Below, in pieces: positions 6,503-8,807 of a stretch of DNA of 8,807 nt. The stretch's first letter is position 1, and each line of letters begins with the position of its first letter. Made by a program: the position numbers and the translations under genes. Origin of the DNA: Roseimaritima sp. GTDB taxonomy: Bacteria; Planctomycetota; Planctomycetia; Pirellulales; Pirellulaceae. Location of the stretch: assembly GCA_007124075.1 (NCBI GenBank), contig SLFV01000371.1, positions 1 through 8,807 on the forward strand. The letters run 5' to 3'. The notes under the pieces were generated by a model. It saw only the letters and a program-made list of their open reading frames with translations. It was not told where the DNA came from and searched no databases.

Positions 6503-8665
6503 ATGAAATTCTCTTCGCTGCTGTCTGTTTTCCTGTGTGCTCCGCCGCTGCTGCTGTTGTGGCCATCCAGGGTGTCTATTGCCGCCGACGATGACCTTGA
6601 TTTTTTTGAGCGAAAAATCCGTCCCGTCCTGGTGCAGCATTGCTATAGCTGCCATTCCGCTGACAACGACGTCGCTCATGGCGGTTTACGACTGGATAGC
6701 AGGGAGGCGATCCTGCGGGGTGGTGATTCAGGACCCGCGATTGATCGACACGATGGAACGCAAAGTTTGTTGCTCGGTGCTTTGAAGTACGAGTCGTTGG
6801 AGATGCCTCCCGATGGTCCGCTGGGTGAACAGGTCGTAGCTGATTTCCAGCTTTGGATTGAACGTGGTGCGCGCGACCCGCGACACGAGGCGGAGCTTGA
6901 GGGCGGCGAAATGCGAGTCGGGAAAATCGACTACGATACGGGGCGGCAGTTCTGGGCATTTGCGCCACTGGACGACGCACCAACCCCCGTGCTGCCGGAA
7001 CATTGGGGGCAGGGAGCGATTGACGCCTGGGTTTACCGGCAGATGCAGCCGCATGCACTCCGTCCCAGTCCCCCAGCATCACCGCAGACCCTGGTTCGGC
7101 GACTCTATTTCGACCTCATCGGTTTACCGCCGACTGCGGAGCAAGTGGCCTTGTTTGCTCGTGATGATTCGCCGGTTGCCTACCAGCGTTTGGTCGACCG
7201 ATTGCTGCATGCACCTGAATTCGGCGAACGCTGGGCGCGACCGTGGTTGGATTTGGCGAGGTTTGCCGAAGACCAGGCTCACATTGTTGGCAATGACCGC
7301 TCACTCTGTTTTCCCAACGCCTTCCTGTACCGTGACTGGGTGATCGCGGCGTTAAACGATGACCTGCCTTACGACCAGTTTATTCGCCTGCAACTGGCGG
7401 CGGACTTGGTCGCTCCCGATCAACCGCAGCATTTGGCAGCACTTGGATTTATGGGGTTGGGGCCCAAGTATTACCGGCGTGGCAGCCCCGAGGTTATGGC
7501 GGACGAATGGGAGGATCGGGTCGATGTTTTGACACGCGGGTTATTGGGGCTAACAGTCGCCTGTGCTCGATGTCACGATCATAAATTCGATCCGATCGGT
7601 ACAGAGGATTACTACGCCTTAGCAGGCGTCTTTGCCAGCAGTGAAATGTTTAATCGTCCGCTCGACGAAAATGCGGAAAAACGTCCCAACGGCCAAGCGA
7701 AATCGCCCGACGATGCGATGCACATCGTGCGGGACGCCAACCCACGCGACCTGGAAGTGATGATTCGTGGCGATGTCAATCGAAAGGGGGCCACCGTCCC
7801 GCGCCGGTTTGTGACCGTGCTTAGCCCGCCAGAGCCAAAGCCGTTCAGCAGCGGCAGCGGTCGTGCCGAACTGGCCGACGCAATGCTTGGTCGCGGCCAG
7901 CCTTTGGCAGCCCGTGTTGCCGTTAACCGCATCTGGGGATTACTCATCGGACAACCGCTGGTTGCCACCACCAGCAATTTTGGAACGCTGGGCGCGACGC
8001 CAACCCATCCCGAACTGTTGGATGCGTTAGCAGCCAGCCTGATTGATGGCAATTGGTCAATCAAGCGGGTGGTCCGCCAAATCGTGTTATCGGATGCTTA
8101 TCGACAGGCTTCGCGGGAATCGACTTCGCAACGGGAAAGCGATCCTGAAAATCGGTGGTTGTCACGAATGAATCGCAAGCGGCTTCCCTTGGAAGCGTGG
8201 CGGGACGCGGTTCTGCATGCCTGCGGGACGCTGGAACAGGCGATTGGTGGTCCTTCGATGGATCCGGGGGACCCGCACAATGGACGCCGCACCGTCTACA
8301 GTGAAGTAAGCCGCTTGGATTTAAATCGGTTCCTAGCTCTGTTTGACTTTCCCGACCCGAATACACACAGTGACGGGCGCAATTCCACGATTAACCCGCT
8401 GCAAAAATTGTTTTTGCTCAATAGCCCCTTCATGCTTTCGCAGGCCGCATCGTTGCGGAACACCATGGATCATCAGACCAATGATCTTGAGCAGCAAATC
8501 CACCGCGTGTACCAGCGATTGTTTGCTCGCGATCCAACTCCAGTCGAACTGCGGATGTCGAGGGAGTTTTTGACTGCGGGTTTGGAATCACCGCGCAGCG
8601 ACGAAGCTTGGAACGACTGGGCGCAGGCCCTCCTGGCGTCTAATGAGTTTGCTTTTATTGACTAA
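6503..8665 (+). CDS. PSCyt1 - DUF1549 - DUF1553 (PSD1) secreted cytochrome-like protein
   Basis: Planctomycete-type exported protein of unproven biochemical role, 720 aa from ATG 6503; a GTG directly before it (6500) is an alternative that adds one residue. A Sec signal peptide covers about residues 1-25, with likely cleavage after SIA. The PSCyt1 domain (about 30-125) contains C47-Y-S-C50-H51, a c-type haem site, and M101 in LEMPP as a possible axial ligand. The DUF1549 domain runs from about D174-A-W176 (then RRLYFDLIGLPPT) to C354-A-R-C357-H358-D-H360-K-F-D-P, a second CxxCH that is typical of the family; whether it holds haem is not known. The DUF1553/PSD1 domain runs from about 450 (GRAELADAML, then VNRIWGLLIG and NFGTLG) to near the end. 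All three parts look complete. No Shine-Dalgarno is visible. The next gene, DUF1501, starts 13 bases after the TAA, and this pair is commonly adjacent in planctomycetes, so the two products probably work together. Confidence 0.92.
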   Translation: MKFSSLLSVFLCAPPLLLLWPSRVSIAADDDLDFFERKIRPVLVQHCYSCHSADNDVAHGGLRLDSREAILRGGDSGPAIDRHDGTQSLLLGALKYESLEMPPDGPLGEQVVADFQLWIERGARDPRHEAELEGGEMRVGKIDYDTGRQFWAFAPLDDAPTPVLPEHWGQGAIDAWVYRQMQPHALRPSPPASPQTLVRRLYFDLIGLPPTAEQVALFARDDSPVAYQRLVDRLLHAPEFGERWARPWLDLARFAEDQAHIVGNDRSLCFPNAFLYRDWVIAALNDDLPYDQFIRLQLAADLVAPDQPQHLAALGFMGLGPKYYRRGSPEVMADEWEDRVDVLTRGLLGLTVACARCHDHKFDPIGTEDYYALAGVFASSEMFNRPLDENAEKRPNGQAKSPDDAMHIVRDANPRDLEVMIRGDVNRKGATVPRRFVTVLSPPEPKPFSSGSGRAELADAMLGRGQPLAARVAVNRIWGLLIGQPLVATTSNFGTLGATPTHPELLDALAASLIDGNWSIKRVVRQIVLSDAYRQASRESTSQRESDPENRWLSRMNRKRLPLEAWRDAVLHACGTLEQAIGGPSMDPGDPHNGRRTVYSEVSRLDLNRFLALFDFPDPNTHSDGRNSTINPLQKLFLLNSPFMLSQAASLRNTMDHQTNDLEQQIHRVYQRLFARDPTPVELRMSREFLTAGLESPRSDEAWNDWAQALLASNEFAFID

Positions 8666-8669
8666 AGGA
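8665..8669 (+). promoter_or_regulatory. Shine-Dalgarno site for the DUF1501 gene
   Basis: AAGGA overlaps the last base of the upstream TAA stop and lies 9 bases before the ATG at 8679. It fixes the DUF1501 start and supports translation of the two genes from one mRNA. Confidence 0.65.
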
Positions 8670-8678
8670 TACCCACCG

Positions 8679-8807
8679 ATGTCCCCACCGTTTTCGCTAC
8701 CCGTTGGTTGTCCAATTTCGCGTCGAAACTGGCTGCGGTCTGCGGGTGCGGGATTTGGATCGGTTGCGTTAGCGGCGATGCTTTCGCAACAGGCTCGATC
8801 CGCCGCA
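8679..8807 (+). CDS. DUF1501 family protein, N-terminal fragment with Tat signal (3' truncated by window edge)
   Basis: Only the first 43 codons are in the window and the frame stays open to its end. They encode a twin-arginine signal: S14-R15-R16-N-W-L-R, followed by a Gly/Ala-rich hydrophobic stretch (AGAGFGSVALAAML). This form is typical of DUF1501 proteins, sulfatase-superfamily-like exported proteins encoded directly after PSCyt/PSD1 genes in planctomycetes. The family call rests mainly on this position and on the signal, since the conserved body lies outside the window. A good Shine-Dalgarno precedes the ATG and the gap to the previous gene is only 13 bases, so the two are almost certainly co-transcribed. 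Any other Tat-exported protein cannot be strictly excluded. Confidence 0.75.
   Translation, partial: MSPPFSLPVGCPISRRNWLRSAGAGFGSVALAAMLSQQARSAA

Overview
The window reads as chromosomal DNA from a planctomycete, probably of the Pirellulaceae (Rhodopirellula/Blastopirellula type). Four things point there: a fused PSCyt1-DUF1549-DUF1553 protein directly followed by a DUF1501 protein, a secreted Cys-type sulfatase, a twin-arginine Gfo/Idh/MocA oxidoreductase, and a large membrane-anchored Ser/Thr kinase with the N-terminal helical region common in planctomycete kinases. All six genes lie on the + strand. I see no tRNA, rRNA, CRISPR array, IS element or phage gene.

Layout: (1) 1-758, the C-terminal part of a cardiolipin synthase, truncated by the left window edge. 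(2) 759-999, a gap with a hairpin at the end of the cls frame, then a Shine-Dalgarno site. (3) 1000-2316, a Tat-exported Gfo/Idh/MocA oxidoreductase. (4) 2317-2453, a gap with a weak promoter-like site, a 7-bp hairpin and a four-codon mini-ORF whose stop abuts the next start. (5) 2454-4058, a type I sulfatase. (6) 4066-6342, a kinase fused through one membrane span to a TAXI-type (TRAP-transporter-like) solute-binding domain; it starts 7 bases after the sulfatase stop, or about 50 if an internal GTG is used. (7) 6343-6502, a gap with a perfect TATAAT box. (8) 6503-8665, a cytochrome-like PSCyt1/DUF1549/DUF1553 protein. (9) 8679 to the window end, the Tat-signal start of a DUF1501 protein.

How the genes may work together (inference): the sulfatase, exported oxidoreductase and PSD1/DUF1501 pair resemble planctomycete sets thought to break down sulfated or otherwise modified polysaccharides outside the cytoplasm. 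The kinase would be the local sensor: its outer domain looks like a ligand-binding protein and its inner domain has every catalytic motif of an active Hanks-type kinase. This kinase-TAXI fusion, tightly linked to a sulfatase, is the most notable item. The cardiolipin synthase looks like an unrelated housekeeping neighbour.
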